Source: Bacteroidota bacterium (GTDB taxonomy: Bacteria > Bacteroidota > Bacteroidia > Flavobacteriales > Weeksellaceae). From it: DNA of 39,138 nucleotides. Under the pieces are notes generated by a model, which was given only the letters and a program-made list of their open reading frames with translations, was not told where the DNA came from and made no database searches. The stretch spans positions 1 to 39,138 of the forward strand of contig JAEWYW010000008.1 of the NCBI GenBank assembly GCA_023458535.1, given 5' to 3'. The translations under genes were made by a program, and so were the position numbers. This document shows positions 31,713 through 39,138 of the stretch, one piece after another; position 1 is the first letter of the stretch; the number at the start of each line of letters is the position of its first letter.

Positions 31713-32591
31713 ATGAAGCACAAAGCAGGATTTGTAAATATTGTGGGTAAGCCCAACGCTGGTAAATCTACCCTTCTCAACCAATTAATGGGCGAAAAAT
31801 TAGCCATTGTTACCCAAAAAGCACAAACAACCCGACACAGAATCTTTGGAATATATAATGAAGATGATGTGCAAATTGTTTTTTCTGATACACCTGGAGT
31901 ACTCGATCCCAAATATGGCTTACAGGAAAAAATGATGGATTTTGTAAAAGATTCTTTACAAGATGCAGATGTTTTTCTGTTTATAGTGGATGTTACTGAC
32001 AAAGCAGAACCTTCAGAATTCTTGATTGATAAACTCAATAAAATACCAGTTCCCGTGCTTTTGTTGTTGAACAAAGTTGATAAAACAACGCAGGAAGGCT
32101 TGGAGAAGTTGGTGGAAGAATGGCACAATAGGATTCCAAAGGCTGAAATTTTGCCCATTTCAGCATTAAATGCTTTCAATACAGATATTATTTTACCAAA
32201 ACTAAAATCGCTGTTACCAGAAAATCCACCTTATTACGATAAAGATCAGTATACTGATAAACCTGAGCGTTTTTTCGTAAACGAAGCTATTCGTGAGAAA
32301 ATTTTATTAAACTACGAAAAGGAAATTCCATATTCTGTGGAAGTTGTAACCGAAATGTTCAAAGAAAAAGAAGGAATTATTTTCATCGATTCTATTATTT
32401 ATGTGGAAAGGGATACTCAAAAGGGAATCCTCATTGGCCATAAAGGAGAAGCAATAAAAAAAGTAGGTACTGAAGCCCGGATTGATTTGGAAAAGTTTTT
32501 TGATAAAAAAGTTCATCTCAACCTCTTCGTAAAGGTAAAAAAAGACTGGCGCAAAAACGACCGCGACCTTAAGAATTTTGGTTATAGATAA
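31713..32591 (+). CDS. era: GTPase Era
   Basis: Era is an essential GTPase that binds 16S rRNA and helps 30S subunit maturation. The 292-residue protein has G1 GKPNAGKST (12-20), G3 DTPG (59-62), G4 NKVD (120-123) and G5 SAL (150-152). It ends in a KH domain with the RNA-binding loop IGHKGEAIKKVGTEARIDLE. Everything is intact and of normal length. It is convergent with the DUF5670-type gene and shares a bidirectional terminator with it. Confidence 0.97.
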   Translation: MKHKAGFVNIVGKPNAGKSTLLNQLMGEKLAIVTQKAQTTRHRIFGIYNEDDVQIVFSDTPGVLDPKYGLQEKMMDFVKDSLQDADVFLFIVDVTDKAEPSEFLIDKLNKIPVPVLLLLNKVDKTTQEGLEKLVEEWHNRIPKAEILPISALNAFNTDIILPKLKSLLPENPPYYDKDQYTDKPERFFVNEAIREKILLNYEKEIPYSVEVVTEMFKEKEGIIFIDSIIYVERDTQKGILIGHKGEAIKKVGTEARIDLEKFFDKKVHLNLFVKVKKDWRKNDRDLKNFGYR

Positions 32592-32651
32592 AATTTATAC
32601 CGGTAAAACAATAATATAAAACGATAAACAGTATAAACTTTATAAAAACAA

Positions 32652-32682
32652 AAAACCGTCAATTTTAAATATTGACGGTTTT
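32652..32682. terminator. Bidirectional terminator between era and the DUF5670-type gene
   Basis: Twelve-bp stem AAAACCGTCAAT (32652-32663) and ATTGACGGTTTT (32671-32682), 7-nt loop, with A/T runs on both sides. Confidence 0.85.
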
Positions 32683-32693
32683 AATTTTTTAAT

Positions 32694-32864
32694 TTAATCC
32701 AGTGGTTTCCTACCATAGATAATATTGTAGAGTACAACGATAATGGCTATAACCAATAATATATGTACCAAATAACCAGTGTCCATTCCAGGAACTACTC
32801 CAAGCATTCCTAAAAGCCAAATAACAATGCAGATAACTGCAACTGTCCATAAAATACTTCTCAT
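32694..32864 (-). CDS. Small membrane protein, lmo0937/DUF5670 type
   Basis: This 56-residue reading frame on the minus strand encodes two hydrophobic helices: the first around ILWTVAVICIVIWLLGMLG and the second around VHILLVIAIIVVLYNIIYG. Between them is a short loop with PGMDTGY, and the end is basic (GRKPLD). The size and pattern fit the lmo0937/DUF5670 family of tiny stress-associated membrane proteins. Function is unknown. It ends 11 bp from a bidirectional terminator, which supports transcription. Its upstream region shares a motif with the LEA-like gene at 37906-38187. Confidence 0.82.
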   Translation of the reverse strand: MRSILWTVAVICIVIWLLGMLGVVPGMDTGYLVHILLVIAIIVVLYNIIYGRKPLD

Positions 32865-33201
32865 AATCTATAATTTTTTAGTTTAACATATTTATTGCAG
32901 TGCATATATTATGCCTAAAATACTAACGAATTAAAATTTTGACGCATATCTCTGCCTTAATAATTGTAATTATTATCGAGCGCTAAAAGGAAAAATTTGT
33001 TGCATCGCAAAAACAGCATAACAACGAATTGGAAAATTCTCTAGATATTAAAAACATAACAAGAAACTATTAAATAGCAAAAGCACGTTCGTGGACTGAC
33101 GCTCAAATAATTCCCAAGAAATAGTCAGTTTATTGAATTTTATTTTGTTTCCAAGTTTTTAATTTGTTGAGAAAAAGCTTTTTCAATTGCGTTTCGTACA
33201 G
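32865..33201. other. Gene-free region between the DUF5670-type gene and the CLC gene
   Basis: AT-rich and without supported genes. It carries the shared box at 32906-32923 and a small dyad GCATA (32902-32906)/TATGC (32910-32914). I see no RNA gene. Confidence 0.5.
32906..32923 (-). promoter_or_regulatory. Shared upstream box of the DUF5670-type gene
   Basis: On the minus strand GTATTTTA is followed directly by GGCATAATAT, ending 41 bp before the ATG. The same two words occur upstream of the LEA-like gene (38234-38256), with 5 bp between them. Confidence 0.45.
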
Positions 33202-33209
33202 TAAATTTG
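33202..33209 (+). promoter_or_regulatory. Possible -7 element at the start of the CLC gene
   Basis: TAAATTTG ends 1 bp before the first ATG (33211). If it is used, translation probably begins at the second Met (33226). Confidence 0.35.
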
Positions 33210-33210
33210 T

Positions 33211-34494
33211 ATGAAGCTCAGTACAATGCAAAGAAAAAAACTTCAACGTACCTATTATTTTAGGTTAATTATGATGTCTTTAATCATCGGAATGATGGCA
33301 TCTTTGCTGGCATTTACTTTAAAGTGGATGACCGAACATTTTCAGGAAGTAATTTTCCAATTTGCGGAACATCATAATCATCTGTTATTTATATTGTTGC
33401 CAACAGTTGGTATTACTGCTATTTATTTTCTCAGAAAATATTTTTTCCAAAACCGCAGAAATAAAGGAATTACAGAAATTTATAAAACCTTAGACCAACG
33501 CAAAGATCATCTTCCCTTTTTTAAAATTCCATCGCACTACATCAATGGTTTTTTAACCGTTATTTTTGGTGGCTCCACAGGAATTGAAGTTTCTACAGTT
33601 GTGGCGACGGCTACTGTTGGAAATATAGCTTATCAAAAAGAATTTTCAGCAAAAATGTACAAACGAGAACTGGTTTGTGCAGGCGTTTGTGCTGGTGTAG
33701 CCATTTTGTTCGGAAGTCCGGTAGTGGGTTGGCTTTTCGCTGTGGAAGTCATTGCCCGAAAAATGAGCAAAACGATTGTCATGAGTTGTACTGCTTCTGC
33801 ATTGGTTGCTTGGTTATTCATCTATTTTTTAAAGCCAGAATCTCTTATTTCTCTCGCTCTTACTGATTGGAAATGGACAGCCGTACCGTTTATGATTGTC
33901 TTAAGCATTCTCGGAAGTTTTCTATCGATATATTTCACCTTGTTGGTTACAAGAATTAAAAAATTCTTCTCTGGAATTAACAATAATTTTGTTAGAGTAA
34001 ACTTGGGTGCACTCGTTGTGGGAAGTATGATTTTTATTTTTCCGTATTTGTACGGCGACAGTTATCATGCATTGAAAGAATTTGTACTTCAGCCCACTTC
34101 AATCTCCCTATTTGTATTGATTGCTTTGGTTTTTCTGAAACCTTTGGCTTCTTCTCTCACTTTGGGTGCTGGCGGCGATGGTGGTGTTTTTGCACCGAGC
34201 ATTGTTGCCGGCGGATTTTTGGGATTGACATTTGCAATGCTTTGCAACACCTATTTCGGAACTTCCCTGAATTACTTAAACTTCGCTTTAATTGGCGCAA
34301 GTGCAACACTTTCTGCATCTATTTATGCACCTTTGACTGCACTATTTTTGGTTTGCAACTTGGTACCGAACGGTTTTACGCTATTTTTCCCATTGATTTT
34401 ATCGTCGTTTATCGCTAATTACTTTTCGAAATGGATTTTCCCATACAACGTCTATACTTACGATTTGGAAGTCGGTAAGGCGAAAACCCATTAA
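33211..34494 (+). CDS. CLC-family chloride channel/antiporter
   Basis: This is a 427-residue CLC membrane protein with about 10-12 hydrophobic helices. The selectivity motif is GGSTGIEVSTVVA with the gating Glu E126, a variant of the classical GREGP. The late motif LGAGGDGGVFAPSIVAGGFLG is well conserved. The first selectivity loop GSGIP is replaced by NKGITE, as in some bacterial short CLC proteins, so ion selectivity may differ. There is no C-terminal CBS pair. The start may be residue 6. The stop codon overlaps the stop of the convergent ligD gene. Confidence 0.9.
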   Translation: MKLSTMQRKKLQRTYYFRLIMMSLIIGMMASLLAFTLKWMTEHFQEVIFQFAEHHNHLLFILLPTVGITAIYFLRKYFFQNRRNKGITEIYKTLDQRKDHLPFFKIPSHYINGFLTVIFGGSTGIEVSTVVATATVGNIAYQKEFSAKMYKRELVCAGVCAGVAILFGSPVVGWLFAVEVIARKMSKTIVMSCTASALVAWLFIYFLKPESLISLALTDWKWTAVPFMIVLSILGSFLSIYFTLLVTRIKKFFSGINNNFVRVNLGALVVGSMIFIFPYLYGDSYHALKEFVLQPTSISLFVLIALVFLKPLASSLTLGAGGDGGVFAPSIVAGGFLGLTFAMLCNTYFGTSLNYLNFALIGASATLSASIYAPLTALFLVCNLVPNGFTLFFPLILSSFIANYFSKWIFPYNVYTYDLEVGKAKTH

Positions 34495-37025
34495 ACTTTT
34501 TCCAAATTCGCAATGGCTTTCAGCATATCAATTCCCTTTCCTAGAACGGGTTTAAAGAGGTCGCCTTTTTCCTGAAGTCGTTCTAAGGCATTTTCGATGG
34601 TGAAATCTGTGGGTTGGAGTCCATTTTTCACTTCCTCCCACTCTAGCGGCATGGAAACCGGCGCTCCGTTTTTTGGACGAACACTATAAACACTCGCTAA
34701 GGTCTGCCCTCGACGGTTTTGAAGATAATCTAGGTAGATTTTATTCTTGTCGCGTTTTTGCAAACTTCGCTCTAACGTGGTAATTTCAGGAAGTTCTTTC
34801 TGCACCAATTGCATCAGAAGGTGACCAAAGTCTTTTACTTGCTCGTAAGAATATTGTGCACCCATCGGAATATAAATATGAATCCCAGTACTTCCAGACG
34901 TTTTCGGATAACCTTTAATTTTTGCTTTGTCAAGAACCTTTTTTACGGTTTGTGCGACTTCAATTACTTCTTCAAACGTATTTTTTTCCGAAGGATCTAA
35001 ATCCAATACCAAATAATCCGGGAAGTCGGCTTTCGGAAGTCGGCTTGTCCAAACATTGAATTCAATGCAACCCAAATTATTCAGGTATGCCATGGTTTCT
35101 TTATCGTCGCAAATGATGTATTGCACGTATTTATCGGTACTTTCTGAAAATATTTTTTGGGTGCGAATCCATTCTGGCGTATGTTCATCGGCATCTTTCT
35201 GGTAAAAACTCAAGCCCTCTATTCCGTTCGGGAAACGGTTTAGCGATTCGGGTCGATCTTTTAAATGAGGTAAAATATATTTTGAAATACTTTGATAATA
35301 GTTGACAATTTCGCCTTTGGTAATGCATTCTTTCGGAAAATAAATTTTGTCCTGATTGGTTAAATTTACTTTCTGCTTCCCAATTTTCTTCTCCTGATTT
35401 TTTATCGTAGATTTTTTTGGTTTTGCATTTTCAGCTTTTGGTTTCTCATGATCAACATTAGTTTCTTTATCAAAATCAATTTCATCAGGCTCTTTATCTT
35501 CACGCAGTTTCAAAAAAACAGGATGTCGGTAAATATGATCTTTGGTAAGCTCAGTAAATTTAATTTCGGCTACCAGCATGGGTTTCAACCAAGTAGGTTT
35601 TGCATTGGTTTTTGGGGTGATTTTAAATGCAGAATCTTTCGTGATCAGCGGCTTCATCTCGTCATACAAAGCCTTCATTGTCGCTTCTGGAAAACCTGTT
35701 CCTGTGTGGCCACAAAATACCAATTCGCCATCCAAATATTTACCAAGAATTAAGGAACCAAAATAATTTCGTGAACCTTTAGGCTCGGTAAATCCACAAA
35801 TAAGTGCTTCATCCGTTTGGGTAATTTTGATTTTTAGCCACTCGCTGCTTCTAATATTTTCGGTGTACTGACTGTCGGTTTTTTTTGCAATAATGCCTTC
35901 CAATTCCATTTTTTTAGCCGATTCGAAAAACTGTTTTCCTTTTCCGATAACATGATCGTGATATTGAATGGATTCGTTATCCTGTAAAGCTTCTTTCAAC
36001 AATTCTTTTCGTTGAAGATAGGTAAGATTTTCCGTGGAATGCCCGTTGAGCCACAACAAATCGAATACCTGATAAATCATCGCCAAGTTCGGCTGATCGC
36101 CAATTTTCTGCAACCATTGAAAGTTCGGTTTTCCTTTATCGTCATACGCCACAATTTCACCATCCAGAATCATTTTGTGTTCTTGTAACTGCAGTGTGTT
36201 GGTAATTTTTTTGAATTTTTTACTGAAATCTAAACCATTTCTGGAAAAGAGCTGAATGTCATCCTTTCGCAAGTCGGCTATAGCTCGATATCCATCCCAT
36301 TTTATTTCGAAAGCCCAATCTTCATCATCAAAAGGTTTATCACCCGTTTTGCATAACATGGGTTTCACAAAACCTGTAATTTTTTTTTCATTGGAAATTG
36401 CCGTTGTAAAACGGTGCGAACTCCTTTTGGAATCGGATTTTCCTTCTAATTTTTGGTTGAGATAAGCGGTTACTTTGGAATTTTTGTCCGTGTGTTCTTC
36501 TGCGGAATATTCATCATCTACCGCATACTGATCTTTATGTTTAATCAGCAGCCACGCATTGCCGTCCTGCGAATTTTTAATTTTCACTAAAGCAAACTCG
36601 CCTTTAAGTTTTTTGCCGTGTAAAATGAATTTCAACGACTCTTTGTGAAGTTCCGATCGCATCACCAAATCGTCGGATTTCCCCTTCACTTTTGTCAACG
36701 GTTCGTAAATTCCCGAATCCCAAATTTCAACTTCACCAGCGCCATAATTTCCTTTTGGAATACTGCCTTCAAAGGTTCGGTATTCGTACGAATGATCTTC
36801 CACCATCATCGCCAAACGCTTATCACCAGGATTTAGAGAGGGACCTTTCGGAATCGCCCAACTTTTTAAAACGCCATCCATTTCCAGTCGGAAATCATAA
36901 TGAAGATGAGAAGCCGCATGGCGTTGCACCACGAATTTCAGTTTTCCTTCGCTTTTCTTTTCTTCGCCTTTTGGTTCTGAAGTTTCGGTGAAGTTTCTTT
37001 TTTGATGATAGTCTTTTAATGGCAT
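34491..37025 (-). CDS. ligD: ATP-dependent DNA ligase D (PE-LIG-POL)
   Basis: This is the multifunctional end-processing enzyme of bacterial non-homologous end joining, 844 residues. The N-terminal 3'-phosphoesterase domain (about 1-185) keeps H36, H42, D44, R46 and H78 at the spacing of the Pseudomonas enzyme. The ligase domain (about 215-500) has the nucleotidyl Lys K242 (EIKWDGYRA), and ELEGIIAKK is motif IV. A Lys-rich linker (about 505-555) leads to the polymerase domain (about 555-844), with the metal-binding D675/D677 (LDLDP) and H716. All three activities look intact. The gene follows ku after 12 bp. Confidence 0.97.
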   Translation of the reverse strand: MPLKDYHQKRNFTETSEPKGEEKKSEGKLKFVVQRHAASHLHYDFRLEMDGVLKSWAIPKGPSLNPGDKRLAMMVEDHSYEYRTFEGSIPKGNYGAGEVEIWDSGIYEPLTKVKGKSDDLVMRSELHKESLKFILHGKKLKGEFALVKIKNSQDGNAWLLIKHKDQYAVDDEYSAEEHTDKNSKVTAYLNQKLEGKSDSKRSSHRFTTAISNEKKITGFVKPMLCKTGDKPFDDEDWAFEIKWDGYRAIADLRKDDIQLFSRNGLDFSKKFKKITNTLQLQEHKMILDGEIVAYDDKGKPNFQWLQKIGDQPNLAMIYQVFDLLWLNGHSTENLTYLQRKELLKEALQDNESIQYHDHVIGKGKQFFESAKKMELEGIIAKKTDSQYTENIRSSEWLKIKITQTDEALICGFTEPKGSRNYFGSLILGKYLDGELVFCGHTGTGFPEATMKALYDEMKPLITKDSAFKITPKTNAKPTWLKPMLVAEIKFTELTKDHIYRHPVFLKLREDKEPDEIDFDKETNVDHEKPKAENAKPKKSTIKNQEKKIGKQKVNLTNQDKIYFPKECITKGEIVNYYQSISKYILPHLKDRPESLNRFPNGIEGLSFYQKDADEHTPEWIRTQKIFSESTDKYVQYIICDDKETMAYLNNLGCIEFNVWTSRLPKADFPDYLVLDLDPSEKNTFEEVIEVAQTVKKVLDKAKIKGYPKTSGSTGIHIYIPMGAQYSYEQVKDFGHLLMQLVQKELPEITTLERSLQKRDKNKIYLDYLQNRRGQTLASVYSVRPKNGAPVSMPLEWEEVKNGLQPTDFTIENALERLQEKGDLFKPVLGKGIDMLKAIANLEKV

Positions 37026-37037
37026 AACGATGGATTT

Positions 37038-37814
37038 TTAGCCTACTTTTTTCGTGTCTTTTTCCAAACTGGCTTTCAACATCGCCATAAGATCGGATGT
37101 TTTACCTTCCGCTTCTTTTGCAGTTGCCACTTTTACTTTTTTGCCTTTCGCTTTTTGTTGAATAATCTTGAGTAAATCGGCGTGATATGTGTCTTTGAAT
37201 TTTGAAGGATCAAAGGGCTTTTCCAACGATTTTATCAGTGATTCTGCCATTTTAAGCTCTTCAGGTTTCGGAGCTTTTCCAGGAATTTTTAAATCTGAAA
37301 AACTGCGCATTTCTTCAGGATAACGCATTCGGTTGACCATTAAGATCTTGTCTTCGTAAGGCCTAATTAAGCAAAGAATTTCTTTTTCTCGTAATATAAA
37401 GGTTCCCACACCTGCCATTTTTGTTTTAATAAGTGATTTTAGTAAGAGCTGATACGCCACTTCCCCATTCTTCTGAGGTTCCAGAAAATAAGGTGTTTCA
37501 AATAATGCCGAATCCACTTCCTCCTTCTTCACAAATTGTGAAATGCTCAGTATTTTAGATTTTTCGGGACTGACAGCTGCAAAATCTTCATCATCCAAAA
37601 CAATGTATTTGTCCTCCATTTTATAACCTTTCACAATATTTTCCCAAACAACTTCCTTGCCTGTATTTTCGTTAATCCTTTTAAATCTGATATTGCTTAA
37701 ATCTTTCTTGTCCAGCATATCCAAATCCAAATTACTAGACTCTGTCGCTGAATAAAGTTTTACAGGGATATTCACTAAGCCAAATCCGATGGCACCGTTC
37801 CAAATTGCTTTCAT
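37038..37814 (-). CDS. ku: Ku protein, DNA-end-binding NHEJ factor
   Basis: This prokaryotic Ku homodimer subunit threads onto DNA double-strand ends and recruits LigD. It has 258 residues. The core begins MKAIWNGAIGFGLVNIPVKLYSA, typical of bacterial Ku. It continues with RIKRINENTG-like text (here IRFKRINENTGKEVVW), YFLEPQKNGEVAYQLL and MVNRMRYPEEMR. The C-terminal tail is Lys-rich (KAKGKKVKVATAKEAEGK) and could hold the LigD/DNA contact. It lies 12 bp upstream of ligD in the same operon. Confidence 0.97.
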   Translation of the reverse strand: MKAIWNGAIGFGLVNIPVKLYSATESSNLDLDMLDKKDLSNIRFKRINENTGKEVVWENIVKGYKMEDKYIVLDDEDFAAVSPEKSKILSISQFVKKEEVDSALFETPYFLEPQKNGEVAYQLLLKSLIKTKMAGVGTFILREKEILCLIRPYEDKILMVNRMRYPEEMRSFSDLKIPGKAPKPEELKMAESLIKSLEKPFDPSKFKDTYHADLLKIIQQKAKGKKVKVATAKEAEGKTSDLMAMLKASLEKDTKKVG

Positions 37815-37866
37815 GTTATAAAATTTTGTCCATTTCTATTTGCTACAAATGCTATGCTAAAAAAAG

Positions 37867-37886
37867 AAGGCTATTGCTAGCCTTCT
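37867..37886 (-). terminator. Terminator of the LEA-like gene
   Basis: Eight-bp stem GAAGGCTA (37867-37874) and TAGCCTTC (37879-37886), TTGC loop. On the minus strand a T-run follows. It separates this gene from the ku-ligD operon. Confidence 0.8.
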
Positions 37887-37905
37887 CCTGATTGTATAAT
37901 ACAAA

Positions 37906-38187
37906 TTAGTTAGTTGATTTTCTTATTTCAGATTTCACATCTTCTGCTTTGTCTTTTGTAGTTTCCCATGCATCATCTGCCCAATCTTTCGTTTTTTCCC
38001 ATGCATTACTTGCTGCATCTTTAGTATCTTCCCAAGCGTCTGATACATTTTCCTTAACTCTTTCAAACCAACCTTCTGCAGTAGCCTCCTGATTGTTTCT
38101 TCTCAACTCCGTACGATAGTCTTTTACTCTATCTTCATAATTTTCTACGTTCCACTGGTTGGCGTTGTTTGGATTCTGATTGTTCAT
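37906..38187 (-). CDS. LEA-like hydrophilic protein with 11-residue repeats
   Basis: This 93-residue, very hydrophilic, charged protein has no signal peptide and no Cys. The first 36 residues are Asn/Gln-rich (MNNQNPNNANQWNVENYEDR). From residue 37 it consists of five 11-residue units. The three central ones (48-58, 59-69, 70-80) follow the pattern xxxAWExTKDx, with Trp at 52, 63 and 74. The first (37-47) and last (81-91) are weaker. The spacing matches the 11-mer repeats of group 3 LEA and similar stress proteins, which fold into amphipathic helices on drying or at membranes. It lies next to ku-ligD but has its own terminator. Confidence 0.75.
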   Translation of the reverse strand: MNNQNPNNANQWNVENYEDRVKDYRTELRRNNQEATAEGWFERVKENVSDAWEDTKDAASNAWEKTKDWADDAWETTKDKAEDVKSEIRKSTN

Positions 38188-38233
38188 AATAATAATATTT
38201 AGTGTTAATAATAATTTAATTGTATAAGAGTCA

Positions 38234-38256
38234 ATATTATGCCAAACATAAAATAC
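38234..38256 (-). promoter_or_regulatory. Shared upstream box of the LEA-like gene
   Basis: On the minus strand GTATTTTA (38249-38256), 5 bp, then GGCATAATAT (38234-38243), ending 46 bp before the ATG. The same words lie upstream of the DUF5670-type gene. Confidence 0.45.
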
Positions 38257-38477
38257 AAAACGTTAATATTTTCGTAAAATTTCAGGCATATTTTTATTAA
38301 AACAACTTAATACAAAAAGATTCATCAATTCTTTATAAATAAGCTTTAATGGCTTAGAATTTGAATGGTCAAACTAATTTAAGATTAATAAATAAAATGC
38401 TTTATGATTGCAATCATAACATCTCTACTTTATTTATTCTAATTTTAAGAATTATACAACCACAAAAATCAATCTCA

Positions 38478-38984
38478 ATGAATATAAATAAAGACCTCCT
38501 CGATTATATCGATAGCATCTTACTCCGGAATAACGAGACCGTTTCTGTGGTAGAGTTAGCTACAGGCGATATGTTGGCTAATGCATTTCAAAATTTGGAA
38601 AACGCTGATAAAGTTTTTAAAGGTGGTATGCAACAATTTGATCTTGAAAAAAAAGCAGACCTTTTGGAGTTACCCGCTGATAAACTTAAATACCTGAAAT
38701 TTGCTTCGAATGCATTGGTTTCTAAAATGGCAAAAAATGTAGGAATGCTTTTTAATAGTGATTGGGGTATTGCTACAATTGGATGTACAAGTCCGTTGGA
38801 AGAATCGGATCATAAAGTATTTGTAATATTTGCATTTGCTTTTAAAGGTGAAGTAGTATTTATTAAAAAGCTTGAACAACTCCCTTTCAAAACCTGCGAA
38901 GATGCTCAAGGGTATTATACTAAATTTATTTTGGGATGCTTTGTCACAGAGCTGAACCAAAAACAAATTTTATTACATTCATAA
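38478..38984 (+). CDS. Degenerate CinA C-terminal-like (PncC-type) protein
   Basis: This 168-residue protein starts at the ATG at 38478. The frame is open for 39 more codons upstream, but those residues do not resemble the family. It matches the CinA/PncC nicotinamide-nucleotide amidase domain in outline: VELATGDMLANAFQNL aligned to ESCTGGLLA, KVFKGGMQQFDLEKKADLLE aligned to the GGVVAYSNEAK region, and GIATIGCTSPLE aligned to GITGPGG. The Ser of the SCTGG motif is Leu and the next Cys is Ala, and the Tyr of AYSNE is Phe. It is therefore probably not an active amidase. Homology is judged by eye only. Confidence 0.6.
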   Translation: MNINKDLLDYIDSILLRNNETVSVVELATGDMLANAFQNLENADKVFKGGMQQFDLEKKADLLELPADKLKYLKFASNALVSKMAKNVGMLFNSDWGIATIGCTSPLEESDHKVFVIFAFAFKGEVVFIKKLEQLPFKTCEDAQGYYTKFILGCFVTELNQKQILLHS

Positions 38985-39019
38985 AAAAAGCAGTTTATTT
39001 TTGATAAACTGCTTTTTTT
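38983..39019. terminator. Bidirectional terminator after the CinA-like gene
   Basis: Stem AGCAGTTTAT (38989-38998) and ATAAACTGCT (39004-39013), 5-nt loop, extended by an A-run and a T-run on either side. It serves two convergent genes. Confidence 0.9.
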
Positions 39020-39036
39020 TATTTTTACGAGAATTC

Positions 39037-39138
39037 TTATGGATTCTCTGCTGTTGCATCTCTTGCAAGATCTGCATCATCTGGCATTTTCTCCAAGGTT
39101 TTATCCAAGTTAAATAAGGATTCATCTGTTGCTTGGTC
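39037..39138 (-). CDS. 3' end of an unrecognised gene
   Basis: Thirty-three codons and a TAA stop on the minus strand are visible; the 5' part lies beyond the window. The visible C-terminus is acidic and hydrophilic (SLFNLDKTLEKMPDDADLAR, ending in DATAENP). This is too little to assign a family. It ends directly at the bidirectional terminator, which supports its being a real gene end. Confidence 0.55.
   Translation of the reverse strand, partial: DQATDESLFNLDKTLEKMPDDADLARDATAENP

Noticed and set aside
37838..37850. Small dyad ATTTG-CTA-CAAAT upstream of ku
   Set aside because: Five-bp arms in AT-rich DNA are expected by chance; no further support for an operator.
38361..38477. 39-codon upstream extension of the CinA-like gene
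   Set aside because: The extension does not resemble the family and the internal ATG at 38478 gives a normal domain start.
1..39138. CRISPR arrays, insertion sequences, prophage genes, rRNA genes, replication origin
   Set aside because: I looked for regularly spaced repeats, transposase or integrase motifs, rRNA-like stretches and origin-type repeats and saw none.

Overview
The window looks like a chromosomal segment of a Bacteroidota bacterium, class Flavobacteriia, most likely close to Chryseobacterium/Kaistella (Weeksellaceae). The evidence is low G+C, many promoters of the Bacteroidetes type (-33 TTTG, -7 TAnnTTTG), a short primary sigma factor, an ATP synthase operon that lacks atpD/atpC, an AtpB with an N-terminal signal peptide, lipoprotein-anchored exported proteins, and a DUF4280 (PAAR-like) remnant. 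The genus is inferred from general family resemblance; no search was run.

Layout. (1) 1-2810, minus strand: a nitrite-reduction operon with an Rrf2/NsrR-like regulator, a small membrane protein, a copper nitrite reductase (NirK) and an SUMF1-fold lipoprotein gene interrupted by an in-frame TAG. (2) 2879-5895: a small lipoprotein, clpS, a CNNM/CorC-type membrane protein and an exported putative outer-membrane protein. (3) 5947-11423, minus: an ATP synthase cluster (DUF6168-like protein, atpB, E, F, H, A, G), with a heptameric-repeat hairpin between atpA and atpG. (4) 11511-13283: ffh and secG. (5) 13487-16582: a lipoprotein, a D-2-hydroxyacid dehydrogenase/RraA-like aldolase pair, a small orphan gene and tRNA-Ala(GGC). 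(6) 16683-23060, minus: a complete RND efflux operon with its GbsR/MarR-type regulator and a candidate operator. (7) 23358-29145: an outer-membrane barrel protein, glucokinase, two tandem YceI proteins, an alpha/beta hydrolase, L-serine ammonia-lyase and a GNAT acetyltransferase. (8) 29180-30621: a decayed type VI secretion PAAR-like gene fused in frame to a lipoprotein gene. (9) 30659-32864: primary sigma factor, era and a 56-residue DUF5670-type membrane protein. (10) 33211-38187: a CLC-type channel, LigD and Ku (bacterial NHEJ), and an 11-mer-repeat LEA-like protein. (11) 38478-39138: a degenerate CinA-like protein and the 3' end of an unknown gene.

How the parts fit. Most of the window is housekeeping: energy, secretion, transcription, ribosome maturation. 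The accessory elements are the nirK operon, the RND operon, the T6SS remnant and the NHEJ/LEA-like stress block. I saw no clear case of a completely new system. The best leads are the PAAR-lipoprotein fusion scar, the shared promoter box upstream of two small stress-type genes, the LEA-like gene beside NHEJ genes, the nonsense codon in the SUMF1 gene, and the heptad-repeat hairpin in the atp operon.
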